A stretch of 64,000 bases of DNA. Source: a virus. The notes below the pieces were generated by a model. That model had not been told where the DNA came from and did not search any database. It was given only the letters and a program-made list of their open reading frames with translations. Every line of letters starts with the position of its first letter. The first letter of the stretch is position 1. Location: positions 90,412-154,411 of IMG/VR virus record IMGVR_UViG_3300042307_001176, one strand, 5' to 3'. Positions 1 through 5,712 of this stretch are shown in pieces. The position numbers and the translations under genes are program-made.

Positions 1-79
1 AAACAGATAAGGATTAATCAATCTATGTTTAATCAAAGGGGATTTATTGGTAAATAAATCATAAAATAATAATAATAAA

Positions 80-226
80 ATGGCTAAAGCTAAATCAATA
101 GACTCTTCAAAGAATCATATGCGTAAAGCTAAGACAAAAAGACCTGGCGTGCATTCTAAATGTAAGAATAGCATCAGCAAAAAAGCCAAGCATTATAATA
201 AGCCTTATAAATCTCAAGGAAGATAA
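80..226 (+). CDS. small basic protein (48 aa), unknown function
   Basis: The ATG is followed by 48 codons and TAA, with an A-rich Bacteroidota-style upstream region (aataataaaATG). About a third of the residues are Lys or Arg, and there is a KRPGVHSK motif and a C-terminal YNKPYKSQGR. From memory, short proteins with a similar R/K-P-G-V-H-x-K and terminal GQG(R/K) pattern are common in Bacteroidota phages, but no function is established. The charge suggests nucleic-acid binding, possibly a packaged DNA-condensing peptide; that is inference. It lies directly upstream of the late promoter-like element at 231. Confidence 0.65.
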   Translation: MAKAKSIDSSKNHMRKAKTKRPGVHSKCKNSISKKAKHYNKPYKSQGR

Positions 227-230
227 TAAA

Positions 231-240
231 GATATATAAA
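231..240 (+). promoter_or_regulatory. late promoter-like element GATATATAAA
   Basis: The element ends 9 nt before the ATG at 250. It is one of a family of GATATATAA elements found upstream of structural genes throughout the window, resembling the T4 late promoter TATAAATA read by gp55. Confidence 0.6.
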
Positions 241-249
241 ATAAAACAA

Positions 250-612
250 ATGAGACACATCAGAATATACGAACAATTCGACATGGCAGCAGCTCCTGAA
301 ATGATAGAATCTCCAGAATTAGTAAAAGATGCTCATTTTGAAGCAGAAACTACAGAGTTCAGACCAACTGAAGACAATGAAGAAGGAGAATATGTAGTTA
401 ATTTTACAAATCCAGAGGGCGAAGAAACAACAATTAATATTGGGTTTGCTAATGAACCGGAATACGTAGGTAATTCTATGATCAGTTCAATTGATATGGT
501 AGCAGATTCAAGTTCGGATGGTAAACAATATTCAATAATAGGATACTATGACGAACTTACAGGTACTGGAGGAGCTTATGAACTTAAAAAGGTACTAATA
601 GAAGAGATATAA
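250..612 (+). CDS. hypothetical protein with capsid-targeting-like N-terminus (120 aa)
   Basis: The function is not recognised. The N-terminus MRHIRIYE-Q is a short basic/hydrophobic stretch ending Ile-Tyr-Glu, the [IL]-x-E pattern cut by T4 prohead protease gp21 in internal proteins. The remaining 112 residues are acidic (many Glu and Asp) with alternating beta-type segments (EYVVNFTNP, ETTINIGFA, YSIIGYYD) and no membrane helix. A late promoter-like element lies just upstream, so late expression and a place in the virion are plausible. The next gene starts 4 nt downstream. Coding status is convincing; the virion role is inference from the N-terminus and promoter. Confidence 0.7.
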   Translation: MRHIRIYEQFDMAAAPEMIESPELVKDAHFEAETTEFRPTEDNEEGEYVVNFTNPEGEETTINIGFANEPEYVGNSMISSIDMVADSSSDGKQYSIIGYYDELTGTGGAYELKKVLIEEI

Positions 613-616
613 TATT

Positions 617-895
617 ATGTCGGTTTCGATCTATTCCACTTATAATGAATTTAAATTTGCAGATACAGAATCATGTGAATACTTAGAATCTGTTGAATCA
701 GACTATGAAGACGATTCAGATAAGGATGTGTTCTTTTATACAGAAAGCAAACTAGATCCTATAGATGACGCATCTTTTTATGTTGTAGCTGATACAGAGG
801 ACGAGGATATTGCCGAAGATATTTCTAATTACCTAGGAAAGTTTAGTAAGTTTTTTCTTATTGATCTACACAAGACTATTTTCGTTATAAAATAA
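617..895 (+). CDS. acidic hypothetical protein (92 aa)
   Basis: This gene starts 4 nt after the preceding one and is probably co-transcribed with it. The protein is very acidic in its first two thirds (YEDDSDKD, DTEDEDIAED) and ends in a hydrophobic, beta-like segment (FFLIDLHKTIFVIK). I see no known motif. It could be a small DNA mimic or a partner of the basic neighbours, but nothing in the sequence decides this. A host-type promoter for the tRNA leader follows directly after its stop. Confidence 0.65.
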   Translation: MSVSIYSTYNEFKFADTESCEYLESVESDYEDDSDKDVFFYTESKLDPIDDASFYVVADTEDEDIAEDISNYLGKFSKFFLIDLHKTIFVIK

Positions 896-905
896 TCTAA
901 AAACA

Positions 906-936
906 TTTTTTTTATAATAGAAAAGTTCTATATTTG
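906..936 (+). promoter_or_regulatory. Bacteroidota-type promoter P1 (T-tract plus TATATTTG)
   Basis: The -7 element TATATTTG (929-936) matches the Bacteroidota consensus TAnnTTTG. A run of eight T begins at 906, 23 nt upstream. The same pairing and spacing recur at six other places in the window. It precedes the leader of tRNA array 1. Confidence 0.7.
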
Positions 937-972
937 TGAAACAAAATAACAAAGAGAACATATAATACTCAA

Positions 973-1032
973 ATGAACAAAACAATTAACATATTACCTA
1001 TATCATTAAGACCGTCGTCAAGACGATCCTAA
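973..1032 (+). CDS. putative leader peptide of tRNA array 1 (19 aa)
   Basis: ATG at 973 opens 19 codons (MNKTINILPISLRPSSRRS) ending in TAA at 1030. The ORF lies between promoter P1 and the terminator at 1068. Its 3' end holds a short inverted repeat (GTCGTC-AA-GACGAT), and AAAGGTCC directly after its stop can pair with GGACCTTT at 1072-1079, which overlaps the 5' arm of the terminator. That is the geometry of an attenuator. Arrays 2 and 3 have a short ORF in the same place. Whether it is translated is not known. Confidence 0.45.
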   Translation: MNKTINILPISLRPSSRRS

Positions 1033-1067
1033 AGGTCCTATGTTAATAAAAAATAATCATTAACTAA

Positions 1068-1099
1068 ACCGGGACCTTTAAAAGTCTCGGTTTTTTTTT
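1068..1099 (+). terminator. intrinsic terminator of tRNA leader 1
   Basis: Stem ACCGGGAC (1068-1075) pairs with GTCTCGGT (1084-1091), with one G-U pair, followed by nine T. The 5' arm can instead pair, as part of GGACCTTT, with AAAGGTCC at 1031-1038, giving a mutually exclusive antiterminator fold. Confidence 0.7.
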
Positions 1100-1100
1100 G

Positions 1101-1113
1101 TGTTCTTTGACAT
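1101..1113 (+). promoter_or_regulatory. boxA-like antitermination element of tRNA array 1
   Basis: TGTTCTTTGACAT follows directly on the terminator and lies 16 nt before the first tRNA. It resembles E. coli rrn boxA (TGCTCTTTAACA) and, from memory, the TTCTTTGACAT leader sequence of Bacteroidota rRNA operons. The identical 13-mer precedes array 3 at 7013, and a close variant precedes array 2 at 5371. Confidence 0.55.
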
Positions 1114-1129
1114 GTTGGATTATAAAATT

Positions 1130-1216
1130 GGAGAGTTGCCAGAGCCAGGCTTAATGGATCAGTCTTGAAAACTGACGTAGCGAAAGTTACCGGGGGTTCG
1201 AATCCCTCACTCTCCG
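1130..1216 (+). tRNA. tRNA-Ser (TGA)
   Basis: Class II cloverleaf with a GGAGAGT/ACTCTCC acceptor, anticodon loop CTTGAAA and a long variable arm. The T-arm is GGGGGTTCGAATCCCTC. The discriminator is G and CCA is encoded at 1217-1219. First gene of array 1. Confidence 0.93.
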
Positions 1217-1222
1217 CCAATT

Positions 1223-1296
<74 letters not shown>

Positions 1297-1299
1297 CAC

Positions 1300-1463
1300 A
1301 AAGCCCTCTGCCTAGCGCTGGGTATGGATCGAAGATAGAATATGCCTCTACAACGTAGACAGTTAGAATATTTCGGTATTCTTTAATGATATGCACACTT
1401 ATTCTCTAAATCGTGGGTTAGCACAGTTTGTATGTTCTGGGGATATTTAAAGACATACAATTT
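1300..1463 (+). ncRNA. structured non-tRNA spacer in tRNA array 1
   Basis: This 164-nt stretch between tRNA-Arg and tRNA-Pro forms no cloverleaf but holds strong local inverted repeats: AGAATA(TTTCGG)TATTCT at 1365-1382, TCTAC/GTAGA around 1347-1359, and TTGTATGT/ACATACAA at 1428-1435 and 1453-1460. It would be part of the array transcript. It may be a small RNA or a processing spacer; no known family is recognised. Confidence 0.35.
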
Positions 1464-1536
1464 CGGGATGTAGATCAGTTGGTAGATCGCCTGGTTTGGG
1501 ACCAGGAGGCCGTCAGTTCGAGTCTGGCCATCCCGA
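1464..1536 (+). tRNA. tRNA-Pro (TGG)
   Basis: Acceptor CGGGATG/CATCCCG, anticodon stem CCTGG/CCAGG around loop TTTGGGA, and discriminator A. Confidence 0.93.
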
Positions 1537-1543
1537 CATCAAT

Positions 1544-1617
1544 AGAGGCGTAGCTCAATTGGTTAGAGCACATGCCTTATACGCATGCGGTCACGAGTTC
1601 GACTCTCGTCGTCTCTA
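1544..1617 (+). tRNA. tRNA-Ile (TAT)
   Basis: Acceptor AGAGGCG/CGTCTCT and anticodon stem CATGC/GCATG around loop CTTATAC, so the anticodon is UAU, reading AUA directly. Bacteria normally read AUA with a lysidine-modified CAU tRNA. AUA is abundant in the genes here. Confidence 0.88.
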
Positions 1618-1621
1618 CTTA

Positions 1622-1695
1622 GGTCCCTTAGCTCAGTAGGTTAGAGCAACTGACTCATAATCAGTAGGTCCACGGTTCGAGCCCGTGAGGGACCA
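1622..1695 (+). tRNA. tRNA-Met (CAT), elongator type
   Basis: Acceptor GGTCCCT/AGGGACC is fully paired, the loop is CTCATAA and the discriminator is A. The first base pair is intact, so it is not the initiator. It could in principle be an Ile2 tRNA, but a UAU Ile tRNA is already present. Confidence 0.88.
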
Positions 1696-1699
1696 CTAA

Positions 1700-1758
1700 A
1701 TTTTAAAGTCTTTAGGAGAACAAAAGTTCATGCTGGTTCAGATCCAACCTCTTGTATT
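1700..1758 (+). other. possible tRNA remnant
   Basis: GGTTCAGATCC at about 1734-1744, flanked by GCT and AACC, looks like a T-arm with one mismatch. No acceptor or anticodon arm can be drawn upstream. It directly follows the last tRNA of array 1 and may be a decayed tRNA. Confidence 0.25.
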
Positions 1759-1763
1759 TTTTG

Positions 1764-1772
1764 GATATATAA
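1764..1772 (+). promoter_or_regulatory. late promoter-like element GATATATAA
   Basis: It ends 6 nt before the ATG at 1779 and is the only promoter-like sequence between tRNA array 1 and the adhesin cassette. Confidence 0.6.
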
Positions 1773-1778
1773 TAAATC

Positions 1779-2150
1779 ATGAATGATCATATTAGAATAT
1801 CCGGACTCGGTATAGAAATATACAAAAATGATATACCAGGAGTGAGATGGAATAAAGCTCAGACTTTTGCAGAATTTCTTAAAGATGGGTGGAGGTTGCC
1901 TACATTAAAAGAACTTGCTTTAATAAAAACACTAAGGGATGTTGGAGGCATAGGAAGATTTCCTGCGGAATATTCGGATTTTTCTGATTCATATTATTGG
2001 AGCGGAAAAGAAGGAGAAGCTGCCACTCTAAGAACTCAATTAAAAGACGGAAGTAGTAGTTATGCTTATTACTTTGATGTGGCTAAAGGAATTTCTTCAC
2101 ATAGTAAAAAAGCATACGATCTTAGGGTTAGGTTTGTCAGAGATATATAA
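1779..2150 (+). CDS. DUF1566/Lcl-like surface domain protein (123 aa)
   Basis: The pattern GWRLPTLKELALIK near residue 37, then YYWSG near residue 70, and a C-terminal RVRFVRDI is typical of the DUF1566 / Lcl C-terminal domain and the related Fibrobacter paralogous domain. These are small C-type-lectin-like folds found on bacterial surfaces and phage fibres. There is no signal peptide, so a phage tip or fibre role is likely. It starts the adhesin cassette, 3 nt upstream of the next gene. Ligand binding is inferred from the family. Confidence 0.65.
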   Translation: MNDHIRISGLGIEIYKNDIPGVRWNKAQTFAEFLKDGWRLPTLKELALIKTLRDVGGIGRFPAEYSDFSDSYYWSGKEGEAATLRTQLKDGSSSYAYYFDVAKGISSHSKKAYDLRVRFVRDI

Positions 2151-2153
2151 TGT

Positions 2154-3005
2154 ATGGCAACAACAAGACCTTTTTCGTATAATCCAACGCAATCAACAAT
2201 TGCTGGAACTACTAATTTAGGTACCATATGTATAGGAGTATCTGATTTAGACTATGCTGCTAGCCCTGGAGGATTAACGTGGTGGATGGGACCGGATGAA
2301 GATAATTCTTATGTAGTATGCAAGGATGTACCAGCTCAAAATTTCCCTACTCCGTTAGGAAATATAGGCAATGTACAATTTTGGAGATGCACTAATACAG
2401 ATTTAGCATTTAGAGATATGGTATCTACAATAAGTGGTACTACACAAGCATCGGCTTCAGCAGCTAGTGATTGGTTAGCATCTAATAACTATTGGACTAA
2501 CAGAAATCCATATCTTGCAGGTCTATATAAAACAACTTACTCTGGATATTTCGCAGATTCAGTTAGTTTCTTTGCAACTGCAACTCCTCAAGCATTTGGA
2601 ACAAACCCAGCTACTTCTGTACAAACTACTGCAATATCAGAAGCAGCTAGTGGTGATGGTGATTATTTTAGTTGTCAATGGTTGGGTTATTTCAGTCCGA
2701 CTACTACTCAAACTTATACATTTTACACCAACTCGGATGATGCATCTTATGTGTGGGTTGGAGCAAATGCGATATCTGGATTTACTACAGCAAACGCAAC
2801 AGTCAATAATGGAGGTGCTCATGGTCCTATAGAGGCATCAGGTTCTATAGATCTAACTGCAGGAGTTTATTATCCTATAAGAATTCAATTCGGTGAAGCC
2901 GGCGGAGGTGATGTACTTACTTTCAATTATTCAACACCAACGATAGCAAAAACAACTAATGTAACAGGATTAGTTTTCTATAATACATCAACTAACGGAT
3001 TCTAA
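2154..3005 (+). CDS. modular adhesin with PA14-like C-terminal domain (283 aa)
   Basis: Residues 1-118 (MATTRPFSYNPTQSTIAGTT, then GGLTWWMGPDEDNSYVV) are nearly identical to the next gene, so this is an attachment module. Residues about 122-275 are unrelated to the neighbour and look like a PA14/GLEYA carbohydrate-binding domain: GLYKTTYSGYFADSV, then FTPTTTQTYTFYTNSDDASYVWVG-like order, and YYPIRIQFGEAGGGDVLTF. The likely role is receptor binding at the tail or capsid surface. A fossil of its 3' end is found at about 4024-4062. The domain assignment is by pattern; the receptor is unknown. Confidence 0.7.
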   Translation: MATTRPFSYNPTQSTIAGTTNLGTICIGVSDLDYAASPGGLTWWMGPDEDNSYVVCKDVPAQNFPTPLGNIGNVQFWRCTNTDLAFRDMVSTISGTTQASASAASDWLASNNYWTNRNPYLAGLYKTTYSGYFADSVSFFATATPQAFGTNPATSVQTTAISEAASGDGDYFSCQWLGYFSPTTTQTYTFYTNSDDASYVWVGANAISGFTTANATVNNGGAHGPIEASGSIDLTAGVYYPIRIQFGEAGGGDVLTFNYSTPTIAKTTNVTGLVFYNTSTNGF

Positions 3006-3010
3006 AACAT

Positions 3011-3787
3011 ATGGCAACAACAAGAGCATTTTCATATAATCCAACACAATCAACAATTGCGGGAACTACGAATGTGGGTACTCTATGTATAGGTGTATCT
3101 CCTTTAGCATATAGTACTAACCCTGGTGGATTAACCTGGTGGATGGGACCAGACGAAGATAATTCTTACGTGATAGCTAAGGATGTATCAGCTGGAAATT
3201 TTCCCACTCCTGTAGGGAACGTAGGTAATGTACAATTTTGGAGATGCACTAATACGGATTTAGCATTTAAAGATTTAGTATCTATAATAAGTGGTACTGC
3301 ACAAGCATCGGCTTCAGCAGCTAAATCATGGCTAACAACAAATAATTATTGGACTAATTATACCAGTGGTGTAACTTTCTCTCGCCCTTTCGTTAATGGT
3401 ATTGCACCAGGAGCTACCACAGAAACTGCTTGGAATACATTCAGAGCAGCATTAACGGGATCTTATACACAATTTGTTATATCAAATTCATTAGGATTTA
3501 GTCTAACCGTAAGCCATGCTACTTCGGTCCAAACTTTGGCAGATGCTTTAAAAAATGCAACAAGCAATACCTCAGTAACTATAAACAGCGTAGTTTGGAG
3601 AGTGGGAACAGCTTGTGGAACTCCTTCTATTGGTGGAGTTGCTGTTGAATTTTCTAATGTAGGAAGCTGTACTGGATCAAGTACTATAGCATTTAGACCT
3701 ATGATTAATAACTTAAACTGGGGAGGTATGGGTACAGGGTCTACTGTAAGCCAGGCTTCTCAAACAATGACACTAACATTTAGCTAA
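3011..3787 (+). CDS. modular adhesin paralogue (258 aa)
   Basis: Its first about 118 residues match the preceding gene almost position by position, including the WWMGPDEDNSYV and QFWRCTNTDLAF segments. The C-terminal 140 residues are different, rich in Ser, Thr and Val, with two Cys (near residues 201 and 218) and no recognised family. The shared stem with exchanged tips suggests host-range cassettes. Its stop overlaps the ATG of the next small gene (TAATG). The two genes are 5 nt apart and probably share the promoter at 1764. Confidence 0.65.
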   Translation: MATTRAFSYNPTQSTIAGTTNVGTLCIGVSPLAYSTNPGGLTWWMGPDEDNSYVIAKDVSAGNFPTPVGNVGNVQFWRCTNTDLAFKDLVSIISGTAQASASAAKSWLTTNNYWTNYTSGVTFSRPFVNGIAPGATTETAWNTFRAALTGSYTQFVISNSLGFSLTVSHATSVQTLADALKNATSNTSVTINSVVWRVGTACGTPSIGGVAVEFSNVGSCTGSSTIAFRPMINNLNWGGMGTGSTVSQASQTMTLTFS

Positions 3788-3948
3788 TGGAAAATTATAG
3801 AATAATGAATATAACAGTAACACCATATATTGTTGTTCCTGGTAAAGAATCGCTAACTCTAGAAGAATGCATATTGTGGATAAATGAAAACGGAGGAGAT
3901 TGTCCTTTATGTAATTACACCATACAGCCATCGGAACATAATATATAG
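3787..3948 (+). CDS. small hypothetical protein with CxxC (53 aa)
   Basis: The ATG overlaps the preceding stop codon. The protein reads ENYRIMNITVTPYIVVPG near the start and contains C-P-L-C at residues 39-42 after a single Cys at 28, so weak metal binding is possible. No family is recognised. It closes the adhesin cassette and precedes the recombination scar. Confidence 0.5.
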   Translation: MENYRIMNITVTPYIVVPGKESLTLEECILWINENGGDCPLCNYTIQPSEHNI

Positions 3949-3951
3949 TCA

Positions 3952-3960
3952 GATATATAA
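3952..3960 (+). promoter_or_regulatory. late promoter-like element, duplicated copy
   Basis: GATATATAA here is part of a duplicated segment (about 3951-4029) that copies 4219-4297, including the real promoter of the gene at 4232. Confidence 0.5.
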
Positions 3961-3963
3961 GTA

Positions 3964-4062
3964 ATGAAAACATTTAAAGATTTTATTTACGAAAAAATTA
4001 ATGAAGACACATTATCGTATAGGGGATTAGTTTTCTATAATACATCAACTAACGGATTTTAA
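3964..4062 (+). pseudogene. chimeric ORF from a recombination scar (32 codons)
   Basis: The first 22 codons (MKTFKDFIYEKINE and on) are a copy of the start of the gene at 4232. The last 10 (VFYNTSTNGF) are a copy of the end of the adhesin at 2154. The junction lies in the shared bases GGATTA, and the two parts happen to be in frame. This looks like the relic of a microhomology-mediated join, although the chimera keeps a late promoter and an intact targeting-like N-terminus, so it could still be expressed. Confidence 0.65.
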
Positions 4063-4067
4063 AACAT

Positions 4068-4106
4068 ATGGCAACAACAAGAGAATTTGCATATAATTTA
4101 CAATAA
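4068..4106 (+). pseudogene. decayed adhesin 5' fragment
   Basis: ATG GCA ACA ACA AGA followed by a stop after 12 codons. The bases match the start of the adhesin at 3011 (MATTRxFxYN), with the same six-base spacer to the preceding stop. It is the remnant of a third adhesin copy, now truncated. Confidence 0.65.
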
Positions 4107-4134
4107 ATTAAATAAATAGAGAATATTAAAAATT

Positions 4135-4215
4135 AGGCAAAGTAACCACAAACCCACTGGTAATAGGCAGTTCTTGAGATGGAATGCAATATAAAACGTA
4201 AGTCCTGCTTTGCCT
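4135..4215 (+). ncRNA. possible structured RNA or terminator
   Basis: AGGCAAAG (4135-4142) can pair with CTTTGCCT (4208-4215), followed by TTT, closing a 65-nt loop that holds further short pairings such as GGCAG/CTGC. It lies between the recombination scar and the late promoter at 4220. It may be a plain terminator with a long loop or a small RNA. Confidence 0.3.
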
Positions 4216-4219
4216 TTTA

Positions 4220-4228
4220 GATATATAA
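4220..4228 (+). promoter_or_regulatory. late promoter-like element GATATATAA
   Basis: It ends 3 nt before the ATG at 4232. This is the presumed original of the duplicated copy at 3952. Confidence 0.6.
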
Positions 4229-4231
4229 GTA

Positions 4232-4816
4232 ATGAAAACATTTAAAGATTTTATTTACGAAAAAATTAATGAAGACACATTATCGTATAGGGGATTAAAA
4301 TTTAATTTTAATTCAACTATCGATGGGTATGTTAAAGTAAAAGAAGATGATCCAACTATATCATTTGATAGTGAAACCTCGTTTGATAAACTTATAATAA
4401 CCGATCCTCGTGAATTCTTTAACTTTAGATATGATAATGAAAAGGATAATAAGAACTTATCTTCTATTGATTCAGAAAATGTTCTTAGAATTAGAATTGG
4501 ATCTAAAGATTTTAAGGGAAGATCCGGCGGGGTTACTCATGTATCTGTAAGAGTCCCTGAAAATTTTGACTATAATAAATTTCAATTAGAGTTACCTAAT
4601 ATAAAGATAGCGCTTACAGATAGAACTGAAGTAGACAGAGTTATTAAAGAAGTTGAGGCTCTTGTAACTAAATGTGCAGGGGAAGAACCTAATGCGTATT
4701 CAGATAATAAACCAGATTACAGACAGGACATCGTAAATTTTATTAAATCTATAGAAGAAAAGCTAGGTAAAGAAGATACCAAAAGAATATTTATTGATAT
4801 TATTAATAAATTGTAA
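4232..4816 (+). CDS. putative internal virion protein, IP-like N-terminus (194 aa)
   Basis: The N-terminus MKTFKDFIYE-K is strikingly like the T4 internal-protein capsid-targeting sequence MKTYQEFIAE-A, cleaved after Glu by prohead protease gp21. The body is mixed alpha/beta and charged, with no membrane segment or recognised enzyme motif; the end (VNFIKSIEEKLGKEDTKRIFIDIINKL) is helical. It has its own late promoter-like element. The best guess is a protein carried in the capsid and perhaps injected, its action in the host unknown. The N-terminal likeness is visible; packaging is inference. Confidence 0.6.
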   Translation: MKTFKDFIYEKINEDTLSYRGLKFNFNSTIDGYVKVKEDDPTISFDSETSFDKLIITDPREFFNFRYDNEKDNKNLSSIDSENVLRIRIGSKDFKGRSGGVTHVSVRVPENFDYNKFQLELPNIKIALTDRTEVDRVIKEVEALVTKCAGEEPNAYSDNKPDYRQDIVNFIKSIEEKLGKEDTKRIFIDIINKL

Positions 4817-4837
4817 AATTTAATTTACATAGATAAG

Positions 4838-4846
4838 AATATATAA
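4838..4846 (+). promoter_or_regulatory. late promoter-like element AATATATAA
   Basis: It ends 8 nt before the ATG at 4855, with a one-base variation of the GATATATAA family. Confidence 0.5.
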
Positions 4847-4854
4847 AATAAAAA

Positions 4855-5133
4855 ATGAAACATCTTAAAAAATATCAATCTAATAATTCAGAAATTAACG
4901 AAGGATTTTGGGATTCTCTTTTTGGCAAACCCACTGTTGATGATGCTGCTCATGACCAAATGAGAGGTCAAGGATGGAGCCACAGAGGTAAAGACGAAGA
5001 AAATTATATCATGTTTCAAGGACAAAAGTTCTATCCAGAACAGATCCAATATGATGATGCTTATTCAACTAAACAAATACCAAGAGTTGAAGGTGGTATG
5101 CTAATCGTAGCTAACCCAGCTTGGAATTTATAA
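4855..5133 (+). CDS. small protein with IxE N-terminal signal (92 aa)
   Basis: The N-terminus MKHLKKYQSNNSEINE-GFW ends in Ile-Asn-Glu before a Gly-Phe-Trp, again fitting the [IL]-x-E prohead protease pattern. The rest (DSLFGKPTVDDAAHDQMRGQGW, 21 residues apart from the closing VANPAWNL) is soluble and unrecognised. A late promoter-like element precedes it. It probably belongs to the same class of internal proteins as the gene at 4232, but this is inference from the first 16 residues only. Confidence 0.55.
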   Translation: MKHLKKYQSNNSEINEGFWDSLFGKPTVDDAAHDQMRGQGWSHRGKDEENYIMFQGQKFYPEQIQYDDAYSTKQIPRVEGGMLIVANPAWNL

Positions 5134-5159
5134 TAAAAATAAAAAAATATCAGAAATCG

Positions 5160-5190
5160 TTTTTTAATGAGAAACTTTTCTGTACATTTG
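5160..5190 (+). promoter_or_regulatory. Bacteroidota-type promoter P2 (T-tract plus TACATTTG)
   Basis: TACATTTG (5183-5190) lies 23 nt after the start of a six-T tract at 5160 within the repeated context AAATCGTTTTTT. It drives the leader of tRNA array 2. Confidence 0.7.
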
Positions 5191-5222
5191 GAGTATATAA
5201 TAAAAAAGGAACAAAACTTTCA

Positions 5223-5312
5223 ATGAAACACTTTTTAAATATCGCAACAGATTTTCAACTTCGTAAAGAGGATGACCTTCTAGAGGATAGATTTAAGTGT
5301 CAGAGGAAATAA
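5223..5312 (+). CDS. putative leader peptide of tRNA array 2 (29 aa)
   Basis: ATG at 5223, 29 codons (MKHFLNIATDF and on) and TAA. It lies between promoter P2 and a terminator, as in arrays 1 and 3. The bases TCAGAGG within its last codons (about 5300-5306) repeat the 3' arm of the terminator and can pair with CCTCTGA of the 5' arm, which would prevent termination. A longer ORF in this frame starts upstream of the promoter and is not a good gene model. Confidence 0.45.
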   Translation: MKHFLNIATDFQLRKEDDLLEDRFKCQRK

Positions 5313-5334
5313 ATTTATATAATGATATAATTTA

Positions 5335-5362
5335 AACCTCTGATAACCTCAGAGGTTTTTTT
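5335..5362 (+). terminator. intrinsic terminator of tRNA leader 2
   Basis: AACCTCTGA (5335-5343), loop of five, TCAGAGGTT (5349-5357), then a run of T. It is a nine-pair perfect stem. The alternative partner for the 5' arm lies at about 5300. Confidence 0.8.
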
Positions 5363-5370
5363 GTTTTATA

Positions 5371-5383
5371 CGCTCTTTGAAAT
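5371..5383 (+). promoter_or_regulatory. boxA-like element of tRNA array 2
   Basis: CGCTCTTTGAAAT shares GCTCTTT-A with E. coli rrn boxA (TGCTCTTTAACA). It lies between the terminator and the first tRNA of the array, 3 nt from the latter. Confidence 0.5.
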
Positions 5384-5386
5384 TAC

Positions 5387-5458
5387 GCTGCCATCGTCTA
5401 ACGGTTAGGACCTATGGTTTTCATCCATAAAATCGGAGTTCGATTCTCCGTGGCAGTA
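5387..5458 (+). tRNA. tRNA-Glu (TTC)
   Basis: GCTGCCA/TGGCAGT acceptor, D-arm with GTCTAACGGTTAGGAC, anticodon loop TTTTCAT and T-arm CGGAGTTCGATTCTCCG. Discriminator A. Confidence 0.9.
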
Positions 5459-5469
5459 CAAAAAATTAA

Positions 5470-5541
5470 GGTCCCGTAGTTAAACGGCTATAATGCTGCC
5501 CTGTCACGGCAGAGTTCGGAGTTCGATTCTCCGCGGGACCG
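5470..5541 (+). tRNA. tRNA-Asp (GTC)
   Basis: GGTCCCG/CGGGACC acceptor, loop CTGTCAC and discriminator G. CCA is encoded at 5542-5544. Confidence 0.93.
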
Positions 5542-5552
5542 CCAAATTATAT

Positions 5553-5625
<73 letters not shown>

Positions 5626-5629
5626 CTAA

Positions 5630-5710
5630 GCCCAGGTGGTGAAATGGTATACACGCTAGTCTTAGAAATTAGTGACGTAAGTCGTGAGGGTTCGAGTCCC
5701 TCCCTAGGTA
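5630..5710 (+). tRNA. tRNA-Leu (TAG)
   Basis: Class II tRNA with loop CTTAGAA, extended variable arm and T-arm GAGGGTTCGAGTCCCTC. The acceptor GCCCAGG/CCTAGGT has one C-A mismatch. It is the only Leu tRNA seen. It ends 2 nt before the ATG at 5713. Confidence 0.87.
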
Positions 5711-5712
5711 CT

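Noticed and set aside
1101-1126. TTGACAT read as a sigma70 -35 element of a tRNA promoter
   Set aside because: There is no -10 element at 16-18 nt, the host type uses TAnnTTTG, and the fuller match TGTTCTTTGACAT fits boxA.
5644-5712. Longer N-terminus for the HAD protein
   Set aside because: The extension reads through tRNA-Leu; the ATG at 5713 gives a proper HAD motif I near the N-terminus.
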